Positions 7,466 to 15,506 of a stretch of DNA of 64,000 bases are shown here, in pieces. Position numbers and translations under genes: made by a program. Source of the stretch: Methylophilaceae bacterium (GTDB taxonomy: Bacteria > Pseudomonadota > Gammaproteobacteria > Burkholderiales > Methylophilaceae); contig CAJPFK010000015.1 in the NCBI GenBank assembly GCA_905339275.1, positions 1 to 64,000 on the forward strand, given 5' to 3'. The first letter of the stretch is position 1. Every line of letters starts with the position of its first letter. Below the pieces are notes generated by a model. The model did no database searches and had not been told where the DNA came from. It worked only from the letters and a program-made list of their open reading frames with translations.

Positions 7466-9262
7466 GTAGTCCTCTTTTCTTCTATTCATTTTGAATAACA
7501 AAACAGCCATTAAAGTAGTCATTTTCAACGCGTAAGAGTTGGCATCAATCGGCACTTTTTCTTTAGAACCCATGTTTTTGACTTCTGCACACAATGCAAA
7601 AAGCCTTTGCGTTTGGGCAGTGATTTTTTTCAGGCTATGCTCAGCAATTTTTTGGCTAATATCATCTTGGCTAAAAAAGATGCGCATAGCTTCATTGAAG
7701 CTGATTGCTGGCACCTCGCCCTTTGAAACATCACCATTAGAGTCAAAAACTTGCCTAGATAAAGCCGTTAATTGGTCTGGGGCAATAGCATAAGGTTTAA
7801 CATATAGTCTCTTTTTGTCTTTCCCAATAATCGCTAGTGTAAAGTCTGGGATGTTTGCGCAAGCGATTTGCCAAGATTGAGCAGACTTTTCAAGTTGCCG
7901 CAATGAACATGCGTTTGAATACACCACTTTTTGATTGGCTTTATCGACTTTTCTAATAACGACAAAATCTACAAGCGCGTCTGGAGATAAATTGCCTTTG
8001 TTAAATAGGCTGATTAAGTCTTGTGTTCGACTCTGATAGTCGTCCATATCTTCAACTTGAGTAACAAATTGAGTTGCTGGCAGACTTAAGTCCCCGCGGC
8101 AGTAAGCAATCAACAAATCCCTTTGCCCAGACTTTTCGGAAGGAATCGCTTTCCAAGTTTGATCTTTCATTTTTTCAGCAGTCAGCTTTTGAAATAAGCC
8201 ATCAAACTTCTGGGATAGCTCTTTATCAATCGTGAAGCTATCAACCCCAGATTTTTTATAGCGCTGCACAGTTAGTTTCCCGCCTCCAGCATCAAACTTT
8301 GAGTAAGGTGTAATTTGACTAACAGGTTTACCTTTACCTAAATTTAAGCTTGGAAACTTATCAGTGATAAGCGAAGAACTACTACCAATTATTGGACAAT
8401 CATGCGCCCTGAGACTAGTGCCTACACGACTTTCCTGAGCAATCAAATAGTCACTTAAATGGATTTTATTTTTTTCTAAATTGGTTGCGAATATATCGAT
8501 ATTTTCATTTGGCAAGTAATCCAGTATCAACTGAACTCTATTCTCTTTAATTTCACCGCTTGACTTGAGCTCAGAGCCACCAAACAAAGCATTTAACAGT
8601 AAAAGTATCATTGACTCACTTAAACTGTCATTTAATAAAGCATGCTCTATTTTCTCATCTAACTGAAAAAGAAAATCTATCCCATTTTTACCAAGCTTCG
8701 AGTATCGGTTATACAACTCGGCTACTACTCGAATCTGGTCATTTTCAGACGCGGCCAGCTGCTTATGCCTCTCCAAAATCTTATTTCTGTAGGACTCCTT
8801 GGGCCACTCTGATTCGTTCAAAGGCTCGCTGGGGAAGTTTTGGATTAAAAGACTGCTCAACAGTGGTAGTTGCTCATATAAAGTTAACTCTGGTGCTTGA
8901 AATCCAATCTGCTCGCAGAGCAAGTTCAACTTATTGATTATTTCTCTTTTAGTTTCTGGCTTTTTCTCTTTTCGATAGGCAATCACTAGATTATAAAATT
9001 TATTGCCTGACGGCCTCAGCGGCTTAGTTAGTTTGATTGCTGGAAATTGATCTTGGTTGCTTGTTCGTAAAACCCACACATTATTAAGATGTGTCTCGTT
9101 CATATACTCCAATCGTTCAATGCGGGCGGAATCTGTCACATCAACATCAAGAATTACTCTAATGGACTCTTTACCGCCCGCCTTTGTAATGTCTTTATGC
9201 GTTTGGTCTATATCAGTAACCTGTTCCAAACCATCCAGCATTGTTTTAAGTTCATTAAGCAT
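7055..9262 (-). CDS. cas8c: Divergent Cas8c (Csd1-like) large subunit
   Basis: Cas8c recognises the PAM and helps load Cascade on DNA. This 735-residue protein is assigned from its place between cas5c and cas7 and from a C-terminal helical part ending in a Csd1-like segment (QAELMLGYLAGR). The N-terminal two thirds do not show the Csd1 start I would expect, and the protein is longer than most Csd1 proteins (about 580-620). The start is the ATG at 9262, 7 nt after GGGGAG, overlapping the cas5c stop by 8 nt. An ATG at 9277 is in frame but lacks this site. An internal start probably makes Cas11c as well. Confidence 0.8.
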   Translation of the reverse strand: MLNELKTMLDGLEQVTDIDQTHKDITKAGGKESIRVILDVDVTDSARIERLEYMNETHLNNVWVLRTSNQDQFPAIKLTKPLRPSGNKFYNLVIAYRKEKKPETKREIINKLNLLCEQIGFQAPELTLYEQLPLLSSLLIQNFPSEPLNESEWPKESYRNKILERHKQLAASENDQIRVVAELYNRYSKLGKNGIDFLFQLDEKIEHALLNDSLSESMILLLLNALFGGSELKSSGEIKENRVQLILDYLPNENIDIFATNLEKNKIHLSDYLIAQESRVGTSLRAHDCPIIGSSSSLITDKFPSLNLGKGKPVSQITPYSKFDAGGGKLTVQRYKKSGVDSFTIDKELSQKFDGLFQKLTAEKMKDQTWKAIPSEKSGQRDLLIAYCRGDLSLPATQFVTQVEDMDDYQSRTQDLISLFNKGNLSPDALVDFVVIRKVDKANQKVVYSNACSLRQLEKSAQSWQIACANIPDFTLAIIGKDKKRLYVKPYAIAPDQLTALSRQVFDSNGDVSKGEVPAISFNEAMRIFFSQDDISQKIAEHSLKKITAQTQRLFALCAEVKNMGSKEKVPIDANSYALKMTTLMAVLLFKMNRRKEDYMRELSFKLGQYCSAMNELHVGYCRVVRKGSMPTTLIGSAAYSIALHSPIRALEYIALRLKPYEGWARDMQAEGKQDNSLYAFHWMQRNAKDLKDALLQSNSNDSKNHQAELMLGYLAGRPFEKSDNQSNSTEEGNK

Positions 9263-9893
9263 AAATAAACTCCCCATTTATAATTTTTGCTTCTGAACCC
9301 CTCTGGAAGCGAGGTTGATAATTCCCAGAAATTGCTTTATCGAACACTTGGTTTAATACAGAAACCAAATCTAAATTTATCGCATCATTTTTTTCCGTTA
9401 TGTCCTCACGTATCGGCCCCCAATAACTGGCAACAAACTCATTCCACCCCAGGCAAGGGGTTTTATAGCACTGACCTTTTGCTAACCGCCGCTCAAACAT
9501 TGCCTGTAATTGATGACTTGGATTGTCACCATTCTTAAGATGTTCGCCACTACCATTCTCAATGTCAGCATAAATTCGATAACAGACGTCGGATAGGATA
9601 ATTGTTGAAAACTGAAAAGCACCGGTATCATTGTTTTGAAGTGGCCCACGGTAATTATTTGTATATTTTTGGTATCCAATTTGTTCACATGAATCACCAA
9701 CTTTTCTGCAAATTTCTACTCTTCTAGGATTTACCCAAGCGCGCCCGTCTTTTAAAAAGGCGATTGACTCAAAAATACCTTTCGCAGCAGACCATGTCGG
9801 TGCAGGGTAACTTGTTGGGGTAGACCCCGTATCAGGCCTTGCCCACATAGCAAAATCCCCAGAAATTTCCATAGCAATTTGGTACTTAGACAT
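9255..9893 (-). CDS. cas5c: Cas5c (Cas5d family), pre-crRNA endoribonuclease of type I-C
   Basis: Type I-C lacks Cas6; Cas5c cuts the repeat RNA and stays on the 5' handle. The 212-residue protein has the family features: ARPDTGSTPTSYPAPTWSAAKGIFE near the start, RRVEI, an LSDVCYRIYA strand, and AKGQCYKTPCLGWNEF. The start is the ATG at 9893 with AAAGGA 9 nt upstream; an upstream in-frame start would add 11 residues not typical of the family. It is first in the cas operon, so the operon promoter must lie in 9894-10061. Confidence 0.93.
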   Translation of the reverse strand: MSKYQIAMEISGDFAMWARPDTGSTPTSYPAPTWSAAKGIFESIAFLKDGRAWVNPRRVEICRKVGDSCEQIGYQKYTNNYRGPLQNNDTGAFQFSTIILSDVCYRIYADIENGSGEHLKNGDNPSHQLQAMFERRLAKGQCYKTPCLGWNEFVASYWGPIREDITEKNDAINLDLVSVLNQVFDKAISGNYQPRFQRGSEAKIINGEFIYA

Positions 9894-10014
9894 ACAAACC
9901 AGTCCTTTCCATTTAGCATCAATCAAGTTCAGTAACTAAGTTATTAAGATTAATATCTTTCTAGTGAAAGAGTGGGTTAAAATAGTAAATAAGTAACGCA
10001 TTGAAACTTAAACT
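9894..10014 (-). promoter_or_regulatory. AT-rich upstream region of the cas operon with a small inverted repeat
   Basis: This region must hold the promoter for cas5c-cas8c-cas7-cas3. It is very AT-rich, and no -35/-10 pair stands out clearly. AAGAT and ATCTT (9946-9950 and 9955-9959) form an inverted repeat around TAAT, a possible operator. The octamer ATTGAAAC, identical to the end of the CRISPR repeat, occurs on the plus strand at 10000-10007. Confidence 0.4.
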
Positions 10015-10046
10015 ATGGCACCGGATATTTCCGGTGCCATTTTTTG
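10015..10046 (+). terminator. Strong rho-independent terminator hairpin
   Basis: A perfect 11-bp stem (ATGGCACCGGA and TCCGGTGCCAT, 10015-10025 and 10030-10040) with a TATT loop is followed by a T-run on the plus strand. No annotated plus-strand gene precedes it, which suggests a short transcript ending here. On the minus strand it could also insulate the cas operon from the WYL-HIRAN genes, but the T-run is poor in that direction. Confidence 0.7.
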
Positions 10047-10061
10047 TTTGCCTTACTGAAA

Positions 10062-10448
10062 CTAAACCCACCTCACTTCCACCTCGATCCTCTCCCAAGG
10101 GTCATCACTGAATTTCAACTCAGAAATCACAGCCTGAATGTTTTCGCCTCTATCAAGCAACTGGGAAACTGCGGCGTTATCCAAACGGGGAATATAGCCA
10201 AGCTTATGACCTTGCCATTCCACACGCACAGCACGATCATCGAACTTGTTTTCGGGTTCACGTATAAGTTGCAGCGGCTGGCCGATGGCAAGATCAGTCC
10301 AGATGGCCTCACCTTCATGATATTGAAATCCAGCAATTGGCGAATGCTGTAAAGTTTTGTGCGTTGCCAGACGTGCATGAGCAGCAGCAGGCAAAGTCAA
10401 GCCGCCGACCAGTGCGGTAAGGTTTTTCAGAAATGAACGTCTCGACAT
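10062..10448 (-). CDS. HIRAN-domain protein with a Tat signal peptide
   Basis: The 128-residue protein starts with a textbook twin-arginine signal (SRRSFLKN, then a hydrophobic stretch and an AHA cleavage site near residue 25). A HIRAN domain follows, with the conserved LIREPENKFDDRAVRVEW and GYIPR segments. HIRAN domains usually bind DNA ends inside helicases such as HLTF, so an exported stand-alone copy is odd. The ATG at 10448 follows GGGAG; a longer reading from 10538 would bury the signal. It lies 109 nt downstream of the WYL gene on the same strand. The role is unknown. Confidence 0.8.
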   Translation of the reverse strand: MSRRSFLKNLTALVGGLTLPAAAHARLATHKTLQHSPIAGFQYHEGEAIWTDLAIGQPLQLIREPENKFDDRAVRVEWQGHKLGYIPRLDNAAVSQLLDRGENIQAVISELKFSDDPWERIEVEVRWV

Positions 10449-10557
10449 GGCCACTCCCTCTATTTCTCTTAACATCATTTTCCATAGGCATAAGGCCAAA
10501 TCCTGACCCTGTGAAAAATATTTCCGGATGCCAGTCAACCCTGGAATAATGGAATCG

Positions 10558-11517
10558 CTACGACACCCCGTGTTTTTCCAACCCGGCCTTCAAGCGTGAC
10601 AGCAACTCCATGCGTAACGATTCGGGGGAGATGACTTCCACTTCCGGCACATGGCGCAGGATATCCATCACCAATTCGCGTGGGTCGGCATAGGGGATGT
10701 GCAATTCATAGGAGCCATTTTCCAGCCAGTTGCCCTGCTGTCGCGGATGCCACCCTTCGGCGGCAACCCAACGAGCGCGTTCTGGAGTAAATCGTAGCAC
10801 AGCGGTATGCTTGGCTTCGCCTGCGAAAATGCCGTAGCCATCAGCAAAATGGGCATCAAGTAGGGTATCGGCAATGTCAGAGGCAGAAGTATCCAACACT
10901 CGCACGGCACGAATACCATCGAGGGCGAAGTTGCGTAATGCATCCCGGGCATGACACCATGCATCTAAGTGCCAATTGTCGCGGTAATGCACCAGTCGTT
11001 GCGGTGAGATAACACGCACATTTTCGGTATTGTCGCCGCGAGCATGGTAGGTAATTTGTAGCTGCCGCCGTTGCAGCAATGCACCGGCAACCGTCTGGAA
11101 CAATGCACCATCAAAAATACGTGCAGCGATAGGCAATAGTCGAATGCGGGACAGCTCACCGCCACCCATATGCTCGAATTCCAGCAGTTTTTCGATACGT
11201 GACTTCAATGGGGCGAGTTGCTGGTCAAGCAGACCCGAGCCAAGTTCGCTGAGTATTTTGTGCAAGGAGAGCAGCGCCAGCATCTCCTCGGGAGAAAACC
11301 ACAGACCTGGAAGCTCATAACCGTCATTACCATAGAAATAGCCGCCACTATCACGGTCATACCTCAATGGCGCTCGCAAATAGTCGCGCATAAACTCGAT
11401 GACACGCTTGACGGTACGCTCAGAGCATTGTAGATGCTCCATCATGCTCGATTTAGGTAATGCAGTACGGCGGCCACGCAATAATTCGTGAAGCTGGTAG
11501 ACTTTCCGAGTATCCAT
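10558..11517 (-). CDS. WYL-domain transcriptional regulator
   Basis: This 319-residue regulator has an N-terminal helix-turn-helix (about residues 10-60, SMMEHLQCSERTVKRVIEFM). A WYL ligand-sensing domain follows (about 145-215, with RVISPQRLVHYRDNWHLDAW), then a C-terminal extension domain. WYL proteins often control phage defence and DNA-damage genes, including CRISPR loci in some bacteria. The ATG at 11517 follows GGAGG at 6 nt. Its position just upstream of the cas operon makes it a candidate cas regulator, but it may simply serve the HIRAN gene. Confidence 0.88.
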   Translation of the reverse strand: MDTRKVYQLHELLRGRRTALPKSSMMEHLQCSERTVKRVIEFMRDYLRAPLRYDRDSGGYFYGNDGYELPGLWFSPEEMLALLSLHKILSELGSGLLDQQLAPLKSRIEKLLEFEHMGGGELSRIRLLPIAARIFDGALFQTVAGALLQRRQLQITYHARGDNTENVRVISPQRLVHYRDNWHLDAWCHARDALRNFALDGIRAVRVLDTSASDIADTLLDAHFADGYGIFAGEAKHTAVLRFTPERARWVAAEGWHPRQQGNWLENGSYELHIPYADPRELVMDILRHVPEVEVISPESLRMELLSRLKAGLEKHGVS

Positions 11518-11693
11518 TCCAGGCCTCCAGGATTGTTATTTTTTAGACCCTGTTGCCTTGTAAGTCACCGCAAACCAGGGAGCTTTCTTGCACGTCAAAA
11601 CAGGCTATCTTCTGGATTTTCCATCACGAATCCAGATGTTAGCAAGATAAATACGCTTTTTAGTCAGCACTAATTGCAGCGCTTTTCTTTATA

Positions 11694-12605
11694 ATGCTCC
11701 CTATGAAACATTACCCCGACAACGTCTCCGGCAATTTCCTCAAACTGCGCAACAGCCTGATCAGCGCCACCGGCAAGGCCATCGGCGATTACAACATGAT
11801 CGAGGATGGCGACACCGTGCTGGTGTGCATGAGCGGCGGTAAGGATTCGCATGCCTTGCTGATGATTTTGCTGGCCTTGCAGGAGCGGGCGCCAGTCAAC
11901 TTCAAGCTGATTGCGATGAACCTGGACCAGAAGCAGCCGAACTTCCCTGAGCACATCTTGCCGGAGTATCTGGAAAAACTGGGGGTGGAATACCGCATCG
12001 TCGAGGCGGATACGTATTCCATCGTCAAGGAGAAGATTCCTGAAGGGAAAACCACCTGTTCGCTCTGTTCCCGCCTGCGGCGAGGCATCATCTACCGCAC
12101 CGCGCAGGAGCTGGGCGCCAACAAGATCGCGCTGGGGCACCACCGTGACGATATCGTGCAGACCCTGTTCCTCAACATGTTCTTCGGCTCGAAGATGAAG
12201 GCGATGCCGCCCAAGCTGGCGACCAATCGCGGGGAGTTCATGGTGATACGTCCGCTGGCTTATTGTGCTGAAAAGGATATTGCCAGTTATGCGCGCGGCA
12301 TGGAATTCCCCATCATTCCTTGCGATTTATGCGGTTCCCAGGAGAATTTGCAGCGCCAGAAAATCAAGGAGATGTTGAATGCCTGGGAGCTGGAGCAGCC
12401 CGGCAGGGTCAATAATATTTTCCGCGCAATGACGAATGTCGAGCTTTCGCACCTGTGCGATGCCGATCTTTACGACTTCAAGGGCCTGACCAGTGCGCAA
12501 CTGGAGGACGAAGATCCGCTGTTCGGCGATATTGCGCAGGAACCGGCACTGGCGCTGGCCAGCAGTTCAGAAAACCGCATCGAGTTTACCCGCAGGATCG
12601 CCTGA
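11694..12605 (+). CDS. ttcA: tRNA 2-thiocytidine(32) synthetase TtcA
   Basis: TtcA adds sulfur to C32 of certain tRNAs using ATP and an iron-sulfur cluster. The 303-residue protein has the PP-loop SGGKDS (47-52) and the two CxxC pairs of the family ([10 protein letters not shown] and CDLCGSQ). [14 protein letters not shown] is also typical. The ATG at 11694 has an in-frame alternative at 11703; neither has a clear ribosome site. The length is normal. Confidence 0.95.
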   Translation: MLPMKHYPDNVSGNFLKLRNSLISATGKAIGDYNMIEDGDTVLVCMSGGKDSHALLMILLALQERAPVNFKLIAMNLDQKQPNFPEHILPEYLEKLGVEYRIVEADTYSIVKEKIPEGKTTCSLCSRLRRGIIYRTAQELGANKIALGHHRDDIVQTLFLNMFFGSKMKAMPPKLATNRGEFMVIRPLAYCAEKDIASYARGMEFPIIPCDLCGSQENLQRQKIKEMLNAWELEQPGRVNNIFRAMTNVELSHLCDADLYDFKGLTSAQLEDEDPLFGDIAQEPALALASSSENRIEFTRRIA

Positions 12606-12912
12606 AAATCAGGTAATGGAACTTTCACAGCTTGATGGAACCCGCAAACGACTCTGGCCCGGATGTTGCATGAATTTCGTATGATGGCCGTGCGGGAGCA
12701 TGATTGGCAGGGGAATTTCGTGATGAAGCGCTGCGGTTATTCTACGGTCAACCGAACAAAATCTTTCATATCGATCAAAAGACTAGCGAAGGTACATATC
12801 GACTTATGAAATGCCCGGACCAGCTATCTTTAGCGAATACTCTTCCATCCGGTTGCTTTTACTCTTATTATCTGCCGCATCCTCCACTAAATGGTCACCC
12901 CGGCTACTGTTC
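12606..12912 (+). other. Intergenic region upstream of topA, no gene supported
   Basis: The 307-nt gap holds only short ORFs in competing frames, none with a convincing ribosome site or a recognisable product. No tRNA fold was seen. An open frame joins the 3' part to topA but lacks the conserved TopA start, so it is treated as leader. The topA promoter should be here but was not pinned down. Confidence 0.5.
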
Positions 12913-15471
12913 ATGTCAAAACTGCTGATTGTTGAATCACCTTCCAAAGCCAAAACGCTGAAGAAATACCTGGGCAAGGACTTTGAAGTTCTGGCGTCTT
13001 ACGGCCACGTGCGGGACCTCATCCCGAAATCGGGCGCTGTCGACACGGAACATGGCTTTGCCATGAAATACGAAGTCATCGAACGTAATGCCAAGCATGT
13101 CGATGCGATTGCCAAAGCCGTTAAAGCCGCCGATGCCATTTACCTGGCAACCGACCCAGACCGCGAAGGCGAAGCGATTTCATGGCATATCGCAGAACTG
13201 CTCAAGAATAAGAAACTGATCAAGGACAAGATCCTCAAGCGCGTAGTGTTCCATGAAATCACCAAAAGCGCCGTCAACGATGCCATCGCCTCGCCGCGTG
13301 ATATTTCGATGCCGCTGGTCAATGCGCAGCAGGCGCGCCGTGCGCTGGATTACCTGGTTGGTTTCAACCTGTCTCCCTTGCTCTGGAAAAAGATACGGCG
13401 CGGACTCTCCGCCGGCCGCGTGCAAAGCCCGGCATTACGCCTGATCGTCGAGCGGGAACTGGAGATCGAGGCTTTCAAGAGCCAGGAATACTGGACGATA
13501 CATCTGGAATCGCGCAAGCATCAGCATGTGTTCGGGGCGAAACTGGTGCAACTGGATGGCAAGAAGGTCGAACAGTTCACTATTACCAACCACGATCAGC
13601 AGCAGGAAGTGGTCGGCAAGTTGCTGATTGCCAGCGCCGGGAAAACCACCGTCTCCAGAGTAGAGAAAAAACAGAAAAGCCGCAGCCCGGCTGCACCGTT
13701 CACCACATCCACCCTGCAACAGGAGGCTGTACGCAAGCTCGGCTTCACCACCAGCCGCGCCATGCGCATCGCGCAGCAATTGTATGAAGGTATTGATGTT
13801 GGCGGCGGCACGGTCGGCCTCATCACCTATATGCGTACCGATTCATTCAGTCTGGCAACTGAAGCGGTCATGCAAATCCGCGATTACATCAAAAAAACCT
13901 TTGATGCCGAATACCTGCCGAAATCGCCCATCATGTACAAAACCAAGGCGAAGAACGCACAGGAAGCACACGAGGCGATACGCCCAACCGACATCAGTCG
14001 TACACCTGCCAGCGTGCGCGCTTTCCTGACGGACGAACAATTCAGGCTCTACGAAATGATCTGGAAGCGCGCCCTGGCGTGCCAGATGACGCAGGCCAAA
14101 TTCGATGCGGTCAGCGTCGACCTGGCCGTAGGTTCCGACACCAACCTGTTCCGCGCCACCGGCCAGACCATGATATTCCCCGGCTTCATCGCGGTTTACA
14201 TGGAAGGCATCGATGATGAAGAGGAAGAAAGCGAAAGCAAGCTGCCTGTCCTGGAAACAGGCGAAGTACTTGATGTAAGCAAGATTTTCGGCGACCAGCA
14301 CTTTACCGAGCCGCCACCAAGATACTCCGAAGCCAGCCTGGTCAAGGTACTCGAAGAGTACGGCATCGGACGTCCGTCCACCTATGCCAGCATCATCTCG
14401 ACCCTGCAGGACCGTGAATACGTGCTGCTCGATAAAAAGCGCTTCACGCCGACCGATGTCGGCCGCGTCGTCAACAAATTCCTCACCCAGCATTTCACAC
14501 GCTATGTGGATTACGGCTTTACCGCCAACCTGGAAAACGAGCTGGACGATATCGCCGAGGGCGCGCGCGAATGGATACCGGTACTGGAAGAGTTCTGGCT
14601 GGGTTTCAACCAGCAGGTGAAAGACAAGGCCAATATCGACCGCGCCGACATGACGCACGAGCTGACCGGCGAGGATTGCCCGAAATGCGGCAAGCCGCTA
14701 AGCAAACGGCTGGGCAAATTCGGCATGTTCATCGGCTGCACCGGTTATCCTGAGTGCGACTACATCCGCAACACAGGTGAAGGTTTTGCTTCGTCAAACA
14801 GCGAGCCTACGACCATTGGGGTCGATGTCCCCAGCGGCAAGAACATCCTGTTGCTGAACGGCCCCTATGGTCCGTACCTGCAGCTTGGCCTGCCCGAAGA
14901 AGGCGAAAAGAAAAAACCGAAGCGGGTCAGCATCCCCAAGGATATTGCATTGGCCGACGTGAATCTGGAAGTTGCACAGAAGCTGCTCGCATTGCCGCGC
15001 GACCTGGGCGTACATCCCGACACCGGAAAGAAGATTATTGCCAACCTCGGCCGCTTTGGGCCTTATGTGAACCATGACGGGAAATTCAAATCCATCCCTA
15101 AAACCGACAACGTATTCGAGATAGACCTGGCGCGTGCGGTAGAGCTGCTGGCGCAAGCCAACAGCGGGCCTGCACCACTGAAGGAACTGGGCGAGCACCC
15201 GACGGCCGGCGGCAACATCGCCGTCTACTCAGGCCGGTATGGTCCCTACGTACAGCATGGAAAGATTCGCGCAACCCTGCCCAAGAGCCAGGAACCTGAA
15301 AGCCTGACCATGGAGGAGGCATTGCTGTTGCTTGAAGCGAAGGCGGCAAAAGATGCGCCAGCGAAAGCCACGCGAAAAACAGCGGCAGGAAAACCGGCCA
15401 AGAAACCTGCTGCACGCAAGCCCGCAGCAAAAGCTACGCCCAGGAAAGCAGCCACAAAAAAAGCGGCCTGA
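12913..15471 (+). CDS. topA: DNA topoisomerase I
   Basis: TopA relaxes negative supercoils by single-strand passage. The 852-residue protein begins MSKLLIVESPSKAKTLKKYL, the Toprim start. It contains the acidic DPDREGEAI motif and the active-site tyrosine in GLITYMRTDSF. A C-terminal zinc ribbon follows (CPKCGKP ... CTGYPECDY), then two topoisomerase C-terminal repeats (GRFGPYV and GRYGPYV). The tail is a Lys/Ala/Pro-rich histone H1-like stretch of about 45 residues, a common aid to DNA binding in betaproteobacteria. The reading frame extends upstream to 12811, but the family start is the ATG at 12913. Confidence 0.97.
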   Translation: MSKLLIVESPSKAKTLKKYLGKDFEVLASYGHVRDLIPKSGAVDTEHGFAMKYEVIERNAKHVDAIAKAVKAADAIYLATDPDREGEAISWHIAELLKNKKLIKDKILKRVVFHEITKSAVNDAIASPRDISMPLVNAQQARRALDYLVGFNLSPLLWKKIRRGLSAGRVQSPALRLIVERELEIEAFKSQEYWTIHLESRKHQHVFGAKLVQLDGKKVEQFTITNHDQQQEVVGKLLIASAGKTTVSRVEKKQKSRSPAAPFTTSTLQQEAVRKLGFTTSRAMRIAQQLYEGIDVGGGTVGLITYMRTDSFSLATEAVMQIRDYIKKTFDAEYLPKSPIMYKTKAKNAQEAHEAIRPTDISRTPASVRAFLTDEQFRLYEMIWKRALACQMTQAKFDAVSVDLAVGSDTNLFRATGQTMIFPGFIAVYMEGIDDEEEESESKLPVLETGEVLDVSKIFGDQHFTEPPPRYSEASLVKVLEEYGIGRPSTYASIISTLQDREYVLLDKKRFTPTDVGRVVNKFLTQHFTRYVDYGFTANLENELDDIAEGAREWIPVLEEFWLGFNQQVKDKANIDRADMTHELTGEDCPKCGKPLSKRLGKFGMFIGCTGYPECDYIRNTGEGFASSNSEPTTIGVDVPSGKNILLLNGPYGPYLQLGLPEEGEKKKPKRVSIPKDIALADVNLEVAQKLLALPRDLGVHPDTGKKIIANLGRFGPYVNHDGKFKSIPKTDNVFEIDLARAVELLAQANSGPAPLKELGEHPTAGGNIAVYSGRYGPYVQHGKIRATLPKSQEPESLTMEEALLLLEAKAAKDAPAKATRKTAAGKPAKKPAARKPAAKATPRKAATKKAA

Positions 15472-15481
15472 GGCCGCTTTT
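15457..15481. terminator. Bidirectional terminator overlapping the topA stop codon
   Basis: GCGGCC (15463-15468) and GGCCGC (15472-15477) form a stem flanked by an A-run and a T-run. The TGA stop of topA is exactly the three-base loop. Flanking A and T runs extend the stem and suit termination from both sides, serving topA and the convergent peptidase gene. Confidence 0.85.
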
Positions 15482-15506
15482 CCAGTCGCTTGAAACAATC
15501 AGAGCA

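Noticed and set aside
10062-10538. Longer HIRAN protein from 10538
   Set aside because: It would hide the Tat signal; the ATG at 10448 has a ribosome site and a perfect twin-arginine motif.
12811-12912. N-terminal extension of TopA
   Set aside because: The extra residues are hydrophobic and unlike the family; the conserved start is at 12913.
12704-12928. Small ORF before topA
   Set aside because: It overlaps the topA start, lacks a ribosome site and competes with other frames of equal quality.
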